Virus record (IMG/VR): IMGVR_UViG_3300025889_000465 | Span: 1 to 34,211 of that record | Length of the DNA stretch: 34,211 nt | Source: a virus | Direction: 5' to 3' (one strand) | In this document: positions 1-12,900 of the stretch, one piece after another | Layout: the number at the start of each line of letters is the position of its first letter | How positions within the stretch are numbered: the first letter of the stretch is position 1 | Notes under the pieces: model-generated | The model's input: only the letters and a program-made list of their open reading frames with translations | Database searches by the model: none | What the model was told of the DNA's origin: nothing | Position numbers and translations under genes: made by a program

Positions 1-63
1 TAACTCGCAGAAGTATTTTCTGAGACCCAAAAAAGCCTGTGCAACCTTCTCTTCTGTTGTCAT
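1..63 (-). CDS. 5' end of an unidentified virion-operon gene (cut by window edge)
   Basis: An ATG at 63-61 opens a frame that runs off the window after 21 codons, beginning MTTEEKVAQAFLGLRKYF. The stop (TAA) of the upstream tail gene lies one base before this ATG, the tight spacing seen elsewhere in this operon, so translational coupling is likely. One copy of the recurring GGGnCTCAGA motif (19-28) falls inside it. Too little is visible to assign a function; by position it should be a tail or virion protein. Confidence 0.6.
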   Translation of the reverse strand, partial: MTTEEKVAQAFLGLRKYFCEL

Positions 64-64
64 A

Positions 65-868
65 TTAGCATCCGCAACCGCAGTTCAGTGTTCCAGTTCC
101 ATTACAATCTACAAGCATATCATTGATATCGTTGTAGATATCTTGTGCGATTTCATATTCCGTACATTCAAATGCTTGGCGCATACGATCGTATTCAAAT
201 TTTATAGCAGCGTAGTCCGATTTGCATAAATCATTCAATGCTAACTTACCAATCGCACATTTTAATTCCTCATCACGCAATTGATATGCTGTTACTTGAA
301 CAGGCAAACTATCAATTGTCCAAGTAAAATCATACTGCCACACGCCTTCAGCAAGTGTAACATAAGAAGTCAAATCATATCCATAATTATTAATCCAATA
401 ACTACTAGATACAGGAATTGCACTAAGTGCAGTTTTGTTTGGAGGGGTTATGACAAGATTAATATTGCTAACACGAGCACGAACATCATTGTACGGAGTA
501 AGTGAATGTGTTCCTGTAAGAGTAGCATTGTTCAAATCAAGATAAGGTATCAAACCAGGATAAGTAGGATACAAAGAAAATCGCAAACTATTTGCATCGA
601 CTACATTCACATACAATTTAGTTCCTGTGGTAATAGAAGCCATTCCTGACCCACTACCAAAAGTGTAAGTCACCACTTGACCCATATAAAAACCATGATC
701 GTTCAAGGTTAATATATCCGTACTCACATTGACACCTGTTGTAAAAGTGCGAGCCGTTTCCGCAATCCAACCGCCAGGGTTTGTTACTGCATCGTAATTA
801 CCAGTTGCATCGATAATTCCCATGCTCGTAGCAGTATTTACGACATTAGTTTTGATAGTTAGTGCCAT
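65..868 (-). CDS. putative tail/appendage protein with Cys-rich C-terminus
   Basis: This 267-residue protein lies downstream of the giant internal protein in the virion operon. Residues about 40-100 form a beta-rich module of the type 'LTLNDHGFYMGQVVTYTF ... KLYVNVVDANSLRFSL', a short sandwich seen in many phage tail and virion proteins. A second beta region follows (about 128-195), then a charged helical stretch (about 196-250, including DEELKCAIGKLALNDLC). The protein ends in CNGTGTLNCGCGC, whose closely spaced cysteines could bind metal or form disulfides. No enzymatic motif is visible. The start at 868 is supported by a consensus -7 box four bases upstream and by the adjacent stop of the giant gene at 885. 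The exact role (fibre, adaptor or receptor-binding protein) is inferred from position only. Confidence 0.75.
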   Translation of the reverse strand: MALTIKTNVVNTATSMGIIDATGNYDAVTNPGGWIAETARTFTTGVNVSTDILTLNDHGFYMGQVVTYTFGSGSGMASITTGTKLYVNVVDANSLRFSLYPTYPGLIPYLDLNNATLTGTHSLTPYNDVRARVSNINLVITPPNKTALSAIPVSSSYWINNYGYDLTSYVTLAEGVWQYDFTWTIDSLPVQVTAYQLRDEELKCAIGKLALNDLCKSDYAAIKFEYDRMRQAFECTEYEIAQDIYNDINDMLVDCNGTGTLNCGCGC

Positions 869-872
869 ATCC

Positions 873-903
873 CAAATTTACGAATTATTCTTTAAATTTC
901 AAT
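873..903 (-). promoter_or_regulatory. Bacteroidota-type promoter, probably leaderless
   Basis: On the minus strand ATTG, a 19-nt spacer and TAAATTTG (complement 880-873) match the -33 TTTG / -7 TAnnTTTG pattern with one mismatch. The -7 box ends four bases before the ATG at 868, so transcription would begin at or next to the start codon. The -33 half overlaps the end of the 4044-residue gene. Confidence 0.55.
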
Positions 904-3900
904 TTCTCTTTAGGCAGTCCTTGTAGGATGGGTCCGAGCCCTTCTGCATTAGCCATACGGAGGTATTGTTCCTCTGTAAATACACCATTAGCAAGTCCTT
1001 CTAGTAAAGCTTTACGTTGTATTTCTCTATATTCAACAGTACTCTCTAAATTAGAAAGATTTTTGTTAATAGCATCAACAATACCACCACTTCTTTCATA
1101 AGTCGTAGGATTCATAGGACCATAAAGAATAGTTTCTATTTGCTCTTCTGCAATTTTATAGTATTCTTCATCCTCTAATTCATTTGCTAGTCTCTGCAAG
1201 TTTTGCGTTTGTTCTTGAATCTGCTGTTGGTCATAAGAATTTCTAACAATATCTCCTCGTAACAAAGCAAGTTCTTTTTGGTATTTCAATGGAATATAAA
1301 TAGAAAATTCTCCTTGTGCGTCTTTTGCTTTTAAGTAAGGATCATAGAATCTTGTAAGAACTTGATAGTCTTTACGACTTCCGGTTGCTTCTTGATACAT
1401 ACTAATAAGATTAAAGAGGTTTTCAGTAGCAATTGTACCCAACTTATTTCTCATATAATCCTCTTTGTCAAAGAACTTTGTTGTAGTTGAGATGTATTCT
1501 ATATCAGCATTTTCGTCTTCGCTTGACACCAAATTTTTGAAATTTGAACCACTAGCAATATTTTTCTTAACTCCATAAATCTCACCATTGTACTCAATAA
1601 TATCACCAGGTTTATACGCCTCTTTATTGTCAAATGTTTTAACACTAGAAACAAAACCTTCATATGTACTCATAGAGAAAGGATCAAAACTTGCTTGGAT
1701 ATAAGCAGCAACTCTATCGCTCAATTCGCCAGAACGAACATCCCAAAATGTATTCTTCTTGTATAGTTCTTCCCCGTGAGGCCCAATCTGTGGCACATAA
1801 AACGGAGAGGCAAATGGACTCAAGAACTCACCCTTAGAATTTTTCAAACCAAAAAGAGAAATAGGTGACCTACCTGTCAAAGAGGTCCACAACTTGGCTC
1901 TGAATACACCCATTGCCGCTTCATCTGGTTCCAAATCAGGATAGTAATTTCTCATTGAGTCAACAGTTATACCTTCTGCCTTTTCAACAGCCCCAAATAC
2001 ACCATAGGCCATTGTAGGAACCGTCAATATAGTCTTGCTCAAGTTCAATAAAATATTTTCAAAACCTTGTTCTTTTGATTTTATTGCACTAATTGCGCTT
2101 GCAATGGTCTGAATAAAACTCAAACTAGTAATACCATTTGTAATAGATTCGGCAATCATACTTGTTGTTATTGATGAAAGCATTTCATCTGGCATACCCA
2201 TAACATTTTCATTTGCACGCTCTGTGGCTTTTGCTCCATAATAAAGAGATGAGATATAACTCATAGCAAATCCAACCATTCCCGCATTCACATAGTTAAT
2301 TGTAAAATCACCTTTTTGATAAGTACGACCAGTCACATCTTTACCTGACATCCACTCCAAAAGGTGGGTAATGTTTATTTTTCCTGGAGGTTGGTTTGCA
2401 ATATTGGCCGCACGAGCTGCTTTTCTTTCGTCTGGGTCATCACCATATGGTGCTCCAATCGCACCACTCATCAACAATATACCGATAAAAGCAGCAACTT
2501 GCATTGCTTGGAATGTGTCTACATATCCTTGGGCAACAGCTCTCTGTTGTTCAAAAATACTCTGACGCATTTTTTCTTGTTCCTTCAGCTGATATGGAGT
2601 CAATTCTGCATTTTTATCAAGACCAAACAAGTTTTCATACTCTTCCATCATTGTTGTTAGTTTTGATTGCTGAAGCAAAGCATCAACTAAAGCCCAACCA
2701 GGAACAGTTTTTCTCAATGCCTGAATCATAAAGTTAGGTGGAATACGAGTAAATGGGCTAAACGCAACTCCTCCCGCAGAAGCAGCGGCATTTGCTGCTA
2801 ATTTTAAATTTTCTTTTCCTACTGGTTTCTTTTGGGTTTTGAAGAATATTTTTCTAGCCGTAATCTGTTTTCTTCTTCTTTCGCTAGAAGATCTTCTTTT
2901 ACCAACCCAATCCGTAAGTTTGTTATCATTGGCAAAAATCCTTTTGCTACCTGCACGTTCAGCCATAAAATCAGCATTTTTTCCGGGAGCAGAATTCAAA
3001 CGAATGAATTTTTTAATCTCTGCAGGGTCTGTTATTCCTTGTGAGGCAGCAAAAGAAGCAAGTGCTTCATAATATCCCATTTTGTAGAAAACACGGTCAC
3101 CCGAAAGAGCAATTGATTTACCAACAGCAGTTGGAATATATCCGAATATGCCTCGCAAAAGCGTTGTAGCAGCGGTATATCCCTTTGGATCCATAGTTTC
3201 TAATTTGTACTTACCATTTGCATCTTTTTCATTCAACATCAACAACATTTCATCAAACATATTCGCCCATTCTTCATCTGACATCTTCAAATCTTCTCTT
3301 TTGAAAACATTTTTCATCAATGTCACAAGCATTTTACCGCCAACAACCAATTCGCTCATAGAATCGATTTGATTTTGTCCGTTCAAAAATCCATTCTGAG
3401 AAGTACTAGATTCTGCAATCGTATTTTCTAAAATGTTTCTGATTTGCTGAACACCTTCGTTCCAAGCCAAACTGCGATACAAATTGGAGTCGACATCGGC
3501 CATCGCACCTCTTTTTACTAATTCTGATGCAGCTGACAAATTATCCTTCTGATTCCACACAGCAGTAATTTTGTTTGCAAGTCTTCTGCTCCATCCAAAA
3601 AGTTTAGTGTTGTATCCTTTGTTGGCCAAATACATTTCAAGGTTACCAATAGCACCAATAACAACAGTTCTAAAACTCAACAAAGCAACTGCTTCCATTG
3701 AGGTAAACCATCTTGTGTTGCTTTTTCTTCTAAACTTATCAATTTCAAGTTTCAATGCACGAGCAGCTTGTTCAAATTCAATTTTTGTTTTATCAAAAAT
3801 TTCATATTGGGCATCTGTATATGCACTAGCAGGAGCAATCTGCAAATTGTCAAGTTCAGCATCATATTTTGCTTTGGCTTCTCTGAACAACTGAATCTTT

Positions 3901-6900
3901 TTTCTGATTCCATTTTTCTGAGTAGGTGTTAACTTAAATGCTCGTTTTTGACGAACAATAGCCATTTTTATGTTCTCACCCTTAGCAACTTCTGTTTTAT
4001 AGGTAATGTTCTCTAAACTTCTAAAGATGGCCTCTTCAAAGTTTTGTTGGTTATCAAACAAACCTTTACCCATTCTCAACATACGACCAGCAAGAGACAA
4101 AAGTCGAGCAACATTGATTTGAGTATTGGGATCAACCTCACCACGAGAAATTTGCTTGAAGACGGCTATGTCTTGTTCAATCTGCTTTCTTTTTTCTCTG
4201 ATATCATTAGTGACTTGAAGCAAAGCGAATTCCATTCCGGTTTCCTCAAGAGCCTCGGCCATCATATCTATCATAGCCTCGTTGTCAATAACCCCATTTG
4301 TAAAACCAAACAATCTATTCATTTGGTCGGCCATATCTACCAACTTACGACTACGAGCATCATTTTTGACTTCACGCAAGAAATCACGATTGTACAATTT
4401 ACCTTTTGCTGTTTTGGCCTTTAGTGTTTTCTCGATAGTTTGACGATAGTTTTCACCAAATATGTCATCTAATTCCGATGGTTGGAATCCTTCTTCATAG
4501 AATGCTTTATAGATTTCAAAATCTTCATAGCCTTGTTTTTTAAGTACATCATACATTGATACGGTACTAAGTTGAGGATATTTGCCCAACTCAACTCGTA
4601 TTTTTTCTTGGCGTTTTCTGATTTTGTTTTTATGCTTTCTGATAGTACGAGCAAACTTGTTTACAGCAGCCCTAGACCAATACTCTTCCATTTCTGGAAT
4701 ATATCGTTTGATTTCTCCGGGAGTGTAACCAATTTTCTGTAGTTCGTAATATGCACCTATTCCGCTGAATCCATTACGCAGCAAATCATTCCAGTCGTCT
4801 ATTACATCTTGTCCTGCTACACGACCTTTGTTGATGATTTTGGTAGTATCCTTGATAAGAGGGACAGCATTTTCATTCCAATAACTCTGAGTCCCAATCT
4901 TATACATATTGATATCTTCCTTGGCATCACGATACCAATCAATAGAGCGTTGGATGCTCTGTTGGATATCAAAGCCATTGTAGTTATCACGAACAAAATT
5001 CCATTTGTGGTGATAGATTTGAGGATCAGCTTTTTGTTTTGTTACACTTACTTCACCATTCTTTTTAACCTTATAGGCATCTCCTACAATTGGTTCTGAG
5101 GCCGAATCCCAATCGGGACTAGCAATGAACGAGAATGATCCATCAGCAGCATTGTATTTGATTACTTCATACTCAAAATCCTCTGGCAATTTGCTCTCGG
5201 CATTAATTAGGGCTTGTTGAGGAAGAACATCATTGGCACTCTTATGAACATAAAGTTCACCGCCAATCATTTTGCCTACATCACCTTTGTAACGCTGAGG
5301 AATACCATAGGCTTTAGACTCTTTAACTTTCTCTTCAATTCTTGCCTTATTCTTGATACCGTGGATAGTATTACCATCAACTTTTGCCCCTTCCATTACT
5401 TGACCACGATTATCGGCAAGAATGATGTTTCCAGAGCGAGTTACATTAGCAAAATAGGCTTGAATTTCAGGCACATACCAAGCGGTGGCTTGGTTATTTT
5501 GCCAACTTGTTTCGCCTGCTGTTTTGGTTTCTTTTCCAACACCACGGTCTTTAGGATCCCCTTCGTAGATTTGGAATACAGCAGTACCTTTTGTACCAAC
5601 AGCATTTGCCATATTGGCGATAACACCTTCTCGTGCTTCTGCCTCAGCAATAACATTCAATACGTTTGGAGATACAGCAACATCTGCATTTCCATCACGA
5701 ACCATACTAATTGTTTCCTCGTTTACCTCAGCAGGTTGGTTGAATGGGTCATAAGGGAAATAAGAAATTTCTTTGTTACCCAAAACTTCCTCCAAGGCAG
5801 GAATTGCTTTTTCACTGAGCATCTTCTTGGAAGATTCGTTGATGAACTCGGCAATTTCTCCTTTTTCCAAAAGAGGTTTGATGTTCTGATTGGCGTACTT
5901 TCCACTTCCGATATCGGCAATTACAATGCTATCACCAGGTACGGCTTTCAAGATGTTCAAGAACTTCTTGTCGCTGTAAACACTTGGTAACTTAGCCTTG
6001 TTGATTGAAGTACCAGCAGAACTGATTTCTTGCTGTGGTGTACTCCAAGGTTCAATACGACCCTTGCTCTTAGTTTTTTGGGCAGCTTTTAGTTTTGCCG
6101 TGGTGTCTAAGATTTCTTGCTTTACAAGTTCGACCCCAACGTCACTATGGTCTCGGCCAAACTCTTGATTTCCTCCTGTGTCAAATTTTCTAGTTCCATC
6201 TTGATTTGTTAGTTGTTTATTAATTTCTTTTTCGCTGTAGCCATACGACTTAGCCAATTTCTTAGCGGCTGACTCATAATCAGGCTGCTCATTATCGCTT
6301 GTTTCTTCAGCACCAAGTTCTTCTGTTCTTCCTTTTTGGAATGTTTGATACAATGCTTTTTCAGGATACCAGTTTACGGCTTGCAAGTCAGCAATTGTAA
6401 TGTCCAAACCATATTCATTTTTTAGTTTACTTTGAACTTCATCAAATACACTTATGATGAAATTCCTCTGAGTCCCATTCTTTGGTGCTTCAATTTCTCC
6501 TTTTGTATTCTTGCTAAGAGAATTACCCGCCTTACGAACCTCATCAAGATTTTTACTCTGCTGAAGGATTTCTCGTTTTTCTACTTTGCCGCTGACTTTA
6601 GCAATTTTATCAGATAATTCTGTTGGGCTGTAAGAACGATAGTTTGGAATTAAGCCTTCAAGAATATTTTTTTCTTTTGTGCTTAAAGCCTTCAGCGTTT
6701 CTTTGAGACGATTAGTACCATCTGTAACTTTTGCAGGATCAACATCAATCAATCTTCCAGTCAAGCGACCATATTGACGCATAAACCAACGATCCATTGT
6801 CAATTGGCTAAAATCACCATACAAATTCATAAAGAATCCGTTGCCAATTTTAGGACCAAAAATAGATGCTCCAAATACTACAGTATCTCCATTAAATCCT

Positions 6901-9900
6901 GTTGCTATACTTTGCAAACTACCTTTAGCGTCTCTGTATTTTAATTCACCAGCTTTGAACTTACTAGTCAAGAACTTGATAAACTTGTCCTTTGGTAAGG
7001 TCTTTAGTATCTCATTGGCAAGAACAAAAGTTGATTTGATTCCTGCTGACTGAGTCCCAATCGACCTGCTTTCATCAAATCTTCCGTTGTCTTTAAAATA
7101 GTTATATTGACGATCTGCTTCAATAAAGTTATCAATTACCTTATTACCATTACTTGTTACAGCAACAGCAATTTTAAACATACCAGCAGCAATAGGATCA
7201 GTTTTTATCTCAGGATGAATCAAAGACATAATTTCCATTGCGGCTTTAGTTTTGGCATCATACCAACCCAAAGCATCTGGGAATGATTTCATTGCCACCA
7301 ATGTTTCAAATACATAAGCGTCAACCAAATATGCTTTAAGAGCATCATTTTCCTTTTTAGGATCAAAATTCTCTCCATATTGTTTTTTCAACATTGGAAT
7401 AGAAGAATTGAACCTGTCTTGTAACGCTCTCTTAAACTCCAGATTAGTAGGAATCTCTGACTCACTTGCAAATGCCAAAGCATTTGGAATAGAGTTATTT
7501 ACATCATACAATACAGATGGAATATTTACTTTTACACCATCAATGGTAAGTTCTTGTGTATTCTTATCAAATTCAACAGTTCGTGCTTTGTTACGAATTT
7601 GCTGAATATCTTTTGTTTGCTCTTGCTGTGATTTGGGTTTCAGATAATCTTTAGGCTGGAACCAATCTTGCTTAAATAACCAACTTTGATATGCTCGTGG
7701 AGTAGTGGTAAACCATTCTCCTTTATATTTACCAAATGGGAGTTGGAAGTCATCCTCTGTAGATTCATATACAGGTTCTTCTTCCACACGACCTTTGCTC
7801 TTGAATTTTTCAAAAACTATTTGCTGGTACGATACTCCATTGTTTTTAAAGTCTTTAAAATAACCTAAAGAAGAATCTACTACTGCAATATAAGGTTGCC
7901 CATCTTGACCTTTAGCCCAATATAGATTTTCACCATGCAAATCCAAAAGCGTAAGACCCAAAGATTTCTTATAAGCATCAACATATCCACCTTCATCTAT
8001 ATCTACATCAAATCCTAAACTTTTAATAAAAGTCTCAATATCATTATCTGATACTTCCACGGCATCAGGCCATGGTTCGTGGAATGGTTGTTTGGTTACT
8101 ATTCCAAATTCAGACCCTGTGTCAGGATGATAAAAATCTGTAAACCCTAATATTTCTACAGCACTTTCTGGAAAAATAGAATTTGTTATTTGGGTCTTAA
8201 TCAAAAAATCTAAAGTATTCCAATGCATTTTGTTTGGATGAGTAAGTTTATAAACATACTTACTATCGCTACCAATATATACTACAGACTCAGTACCTTT
8301 CCCTAATCTTTGTAAGCCATTTTTATCAAATACATCATATGGGTTTTCAAGATATACATTGTTTTCTTTTGACCAATTTTGAAAAAACTGATCAATAACA
8401 TCGGTATCTATACGTTCATAACCTTCTACTTCTTTGTTTTCATATCCGAATTTTCCGTTTTTTTGAATTTCGGCATCGGGATTCCATCCCATAACTTCAA
8501 GAATTCTTGTGGCTTCATTGGCAATCTCTTTTCCCACGATGCCAGTAAGTTCTTGCTCCGTGACTGGTTTTCTGGATTCTTCCACGGAAGTTCCAATTTC
8601 TTCGATTGGTCTTTCATTTGTATATTGTTTTAAGTTTTCGTTTATTGTTTTTGGTTTTCTAACCCAAGTTTCTCCGACTTTTTCAAATCCAGCAACAGCA
8701 AAGTATTCAGCATCATCATAATAATGCATTACCTCTCTTTCATATGTTGTATCTGTATTCTGAAAAAATAATTTTTTTGGATTAATAACAATTGTTTTAT
8801 CATTCTCATCGGCAAAAGAAACTAAATCATCTACAAATTTTTTTGCTCCAATTATTCCTGCAAAGTCATATTCACCGATTTTATATTTAATGTCTCCCAA
8901 AGAAATTTTTCCGTTTTCATCTTCATTATATTTAATTGAGAGTTTTGATTCTTTATATTTATCCTCAATAGAACTGAAAAATTCTTCTGTTGGTTTAGCC
9001 TCACTTTTTACTTCAGGTTGAGGTTCTCTGTACATTGCCTCTTTAGTAGTGAAATCTTTATTTGCACCTTTGTTTTCAACAAATCCAAACTGCTTATAAA
9101 AATTCACTAGCCTTGAAACACTTGTACCACCAAAATCTGTAGATGGTGTCAAAACTATTCTTCTGTTGTTTGCATCAGCATAAGCAATAATCTCTTGCAT
9201 TACTTGCTGACCAACACCTTGACCCCTACTATCTTCTGGAACAACTATACGACTCAAACTCAAATCGCCTTTTGTTTGATTCCCCATCAAATCTAAAGTT
9301 ATTCCATATTTCAGTTCCATTGCCGTTGAAAAATCAACAGGGCTAATTTCTGTTAGTCTAGCTTTACTTCTTACTTCTGCTCCTGGTTGTGCAGTTGTTG
9401 GTTGCTCAGTTACAGGTGCTGCTTCTTTTTTAGAAACTTTAGCCTGTTTAATGCCTTCACCCTTACGGATAGATTCAGCAATAGTATTGAAAAAGTCTAA
9501 CACCTCTTGGGTATCCTTAAACTCTTGGAACTTAATACCTGCTTCTTTACCGATTGATTTAATTATTTTATTAATGATGGCAAGCAAACGTTGGAAGAAA
9601 CCTGGGTCTTCTTGTGCGATTGTCTCCGCATTCTTACTAATCATAGCAGTGAATTCAGTAATCCATTCTTCTGCTTGATCTGTTGTGCTATAGGCATTAG
9701 CAAATCGATTCAAATATGCACCGCCTTGCTGTGTTATATGCTTTTCTATTTTGTCTTTAAACTCTTTGAAAACTTCTGAGAACTCGGTATCATACTTTGT
9801 ATTGATATCATTAAGTGTCTGAGACCATTCGGCATCCGTTCCAGTGTGTGCTTTCTTGGCACGAGCAATTTCAGCATCTCTGCCCTCGTGATTAAAGAAT

Positions 9901-12900
9901 TTATTATAGAGAATCCCGTGAGTTACCTCGTGAGCAATATCAGCATAATTGCCCTTTTCCAAATCAATTTGAATTTCGATTTGACGTGTACCATCTAAAT
10001 TCTCTACAATAGAAAAGTTTCCTTTGCGATTTGCACGCTCACCAATATCCTTCATTTTTTGACGGAATGAATCTGTGGTATGCAAAACTATGTTTACACC
10101 AGGAAGTACGCTCTGAAGCGTGCTGTTGGCGTTATTTGCAATAGCGATGAGTGTAGCAGCATTCTTACGCTCACGAGGATTCTTGATATTAGCAAGGAAC
10201 TCTTGGGTTGCTTCCGATTGCAAATCAGCAGAACCCAATACAGCATTCTTATTATTTCCAGTTACACTTTCAAATGTTGCTGTCTTGGGAGTTATATCAC
10301 TGATTCTTTGGTCAAACTCTTGGTTGATAGCCGCAACCTTCTGTTCGTATTCGGCTTGCTGCTCTTGACTCTGAGGCCCTTCTGCACCATATAGTTCTTC
10401 CAATGCTTGTTTACGCTGTTCATTAAGAGTATTGATTTGGTCCTCTACATTACCTGCTGGTTCGTATGGAACGTGTTCACTAGACTCTGCTGAAACAACA
10501 GCATCATTTGTTTGACGAGTTTGTTTATCTGCTATTTTATCCTCAACAATTTTAAGAACTTGTTCAACTTCTTTTTTCTTTTCCTCTGTGAGAACTTCTC
10601 CATACAAAGCAGCTTGTGTTGGATCTTCTAAGATTTGACGCAATTTTGCATTTGTTGCAGTCAAGATTTTTAAGTTAGCAGCACCAGAAAAACCAGCCGA
10701 TGTTATTCCAATAACAAGCAACTGATCCAAAGCAGATTCCATATCGTGCCCAAATGCATCTCTAAAGTTCTTATCTATGTCAATACCGTTATCTATCATA
10801 ACTTGTAGATACTGACCTGCGTATTCTTGAACAGTTTCTGCTGTACCACCAGCGATAGTTCTCACCAAGAATTCTGGGATTCTTGATCCACTAGCAAATA
10901 GTTTCTCCAAGTTTAGAGCATTGACTGCCATTTGTCCGACTGCTTCACCCGCACCTGTAGCAAATCCTTGTCCTGCCGCTTGAAAGATTGCACCTTGGCG
11001 AATCATATCTGATGTATTGGCAAATACCATTTCACCAGTCTTGCCGTATTTGGTCTTCAAGAGATTGTTAAATCCTTTTGCCCAACGCATAGCGGTGATT
11101 TCTGGAACTAGCATATTACCCAATGCAATTTGTACCATAGCATCGGCAAGCATACCTGCACTACCTGAAATTGTTTCTGCTACACTTGCACTAGCGGCAG
11201 AACGCAAACCACTTGGAACCGTATAACCAGATTGCTCCAATGCATCCAATACGCTGTTTCTTGTATTAAATTCAGAATTTGCATCTTCTGTGCTTAGACC
11301 CGGAACAAATTCTCTGCCGATACTTTCAGCGGCAATTCCTAAATTTTTGACAACAGATTCCATAAGACTCTCTGTTTGTTTACGGAGAGCCACATTTTCA
11401 TTCAGCATTACGGCACGATTCAAACCATACAGTTCACGCATAACGCTATATAGTTGACTATTATAGTCTTCCATTTTACGTTTGTACATTTCTGCATCAA
11501 CCTGTCTGCCATCAGGTAGATAAATAAGACCACTTCCTTGACTAGCAATACTAGCCATTACGCTTCTTGAAATAGCATTCCAAGACCCTTCTTCAGGAAT
11601 ATCAAGCCCATCTTCAGCCATCTTGTTGATGATGAATGAGCGTTGAGCCATCAACTCATCTCTTCTTTTAACAAGAACATCTTTGGGCTGATCGCTGTAT
11701 TTTATTTGAAAACTTTCGTTTTCTTTTTGGATATCTTGAACTTTCTTTCTATTGTCTTGAATGCGTGTATCTACAAACTCACCTGTACGCCAATCGTATA
11801 GATTGTTTGGGTTGTCTCTAAGTTCGCTCAATTGGTTCTGCAAAGATTCCAATTGCCTATTTATATCAGTAACAGTTCCTGTAACACCATACTCAAGCAT
11901 CTTCTTTCTCAAGATTTCCATCTGCTGAACGATGGCATACGCTTCTTTCTCAGAGCCTTGCAACATATCAAATGAGCGATTATGCCAATAATTGATATAT
12001 GCTTGGTTTGCCAATCCTTGGTTGCCATACTGAGCCAACAAGGTTTTCTTCAGATTATCACTTTCGGTCTTTGCTCCTACTGCAACATATTGTTGCTTTA
12101 AGCGCAAGATTTCATTATCTGCTTGTTCTTCGGTGAACCCACTAGCAATAAGGTTATCTTTAATGGAGTTCTCATCAATGTAGTTGTAGTTATTTCGACC
12201 ATCCAACAAATTTTGTTGAGGGTTTCTAACATCGACTTTCTGACCTGTGCCTTTAGAGAAGATTTCAAGTTTATCTCCTTCAAACAAAGCACGGCCAATG
12301 GCATACTCGTCTAAATCAAATGAAATACCTTCAGGCGTTCTATATTCATATTGACCAGCATCAATCCCCTTGAAAAGTGAATTATCATCTTGCTTGAATG
12401 CGATGATTTGCTCATCTTCTTCGGCTTGGCTCTTAGCCTTCATATCGGCTACAATAGCCTTACCTTTATCAATTGCTTCAAAATCAATAGTTTGAATCTG
12501 AGGCATATCGGAAGCCCATTGTCTTTCTTGTTCAAGTTGACGAGATTGGGCTAATTCCTCCTGAGTAACAACCTTTTTCTGCGGAGGAGTATAAATGTTT
12601 CTGTTTTGGTAAGCCTCTTCCTGGGCTCTTTGAATAGCCTCTGGAGCTTGAAGTGCTTTCTTTTGTTCAGGCGTAGTTGGGAAACGCTCTTCCCACGTCT
12701 GACCCTTGATAGGACCAGTGGCTGTAGGCAATAAAGTTTTACGAGGCGCAAACGGATTTACAGGACCAGGTTGCTCACCTCCATCCGATGGCGAAGTAAA
12801 TAAAGAATCTGCGCTTTCGTCTTTTTTTTTTAAAGTTGAAAGAAAGTCATCTTTGCTTACTTGAGCCTCTACACCTAACTTGTTATAAAATGCCTCTTGC

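Larger units (their letters stand above)
5337..9371 (-). repeat. recurring basic interdomain motif in the giant protein
   Basis: Five close matches to [K/R]-[S/N]-K-[A/G]-R-[I/L/V/T] occur at residues 1217-1222 (RSKARL), 1740-1745 (KSKGRV), 1809-1814 (RNKART), 2317-2322 (KSKGRI) and 2556-2561 (KNKARI). A weaker sixth is QKGRT at 2228-2232. Four are followed within two to four residues by Glu. Each lies between recognisable modules, not inside one. A protease processing signal is the simplest reading, but a shared linker remnant from domain shuffling is possible. Confidence 0.6.
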
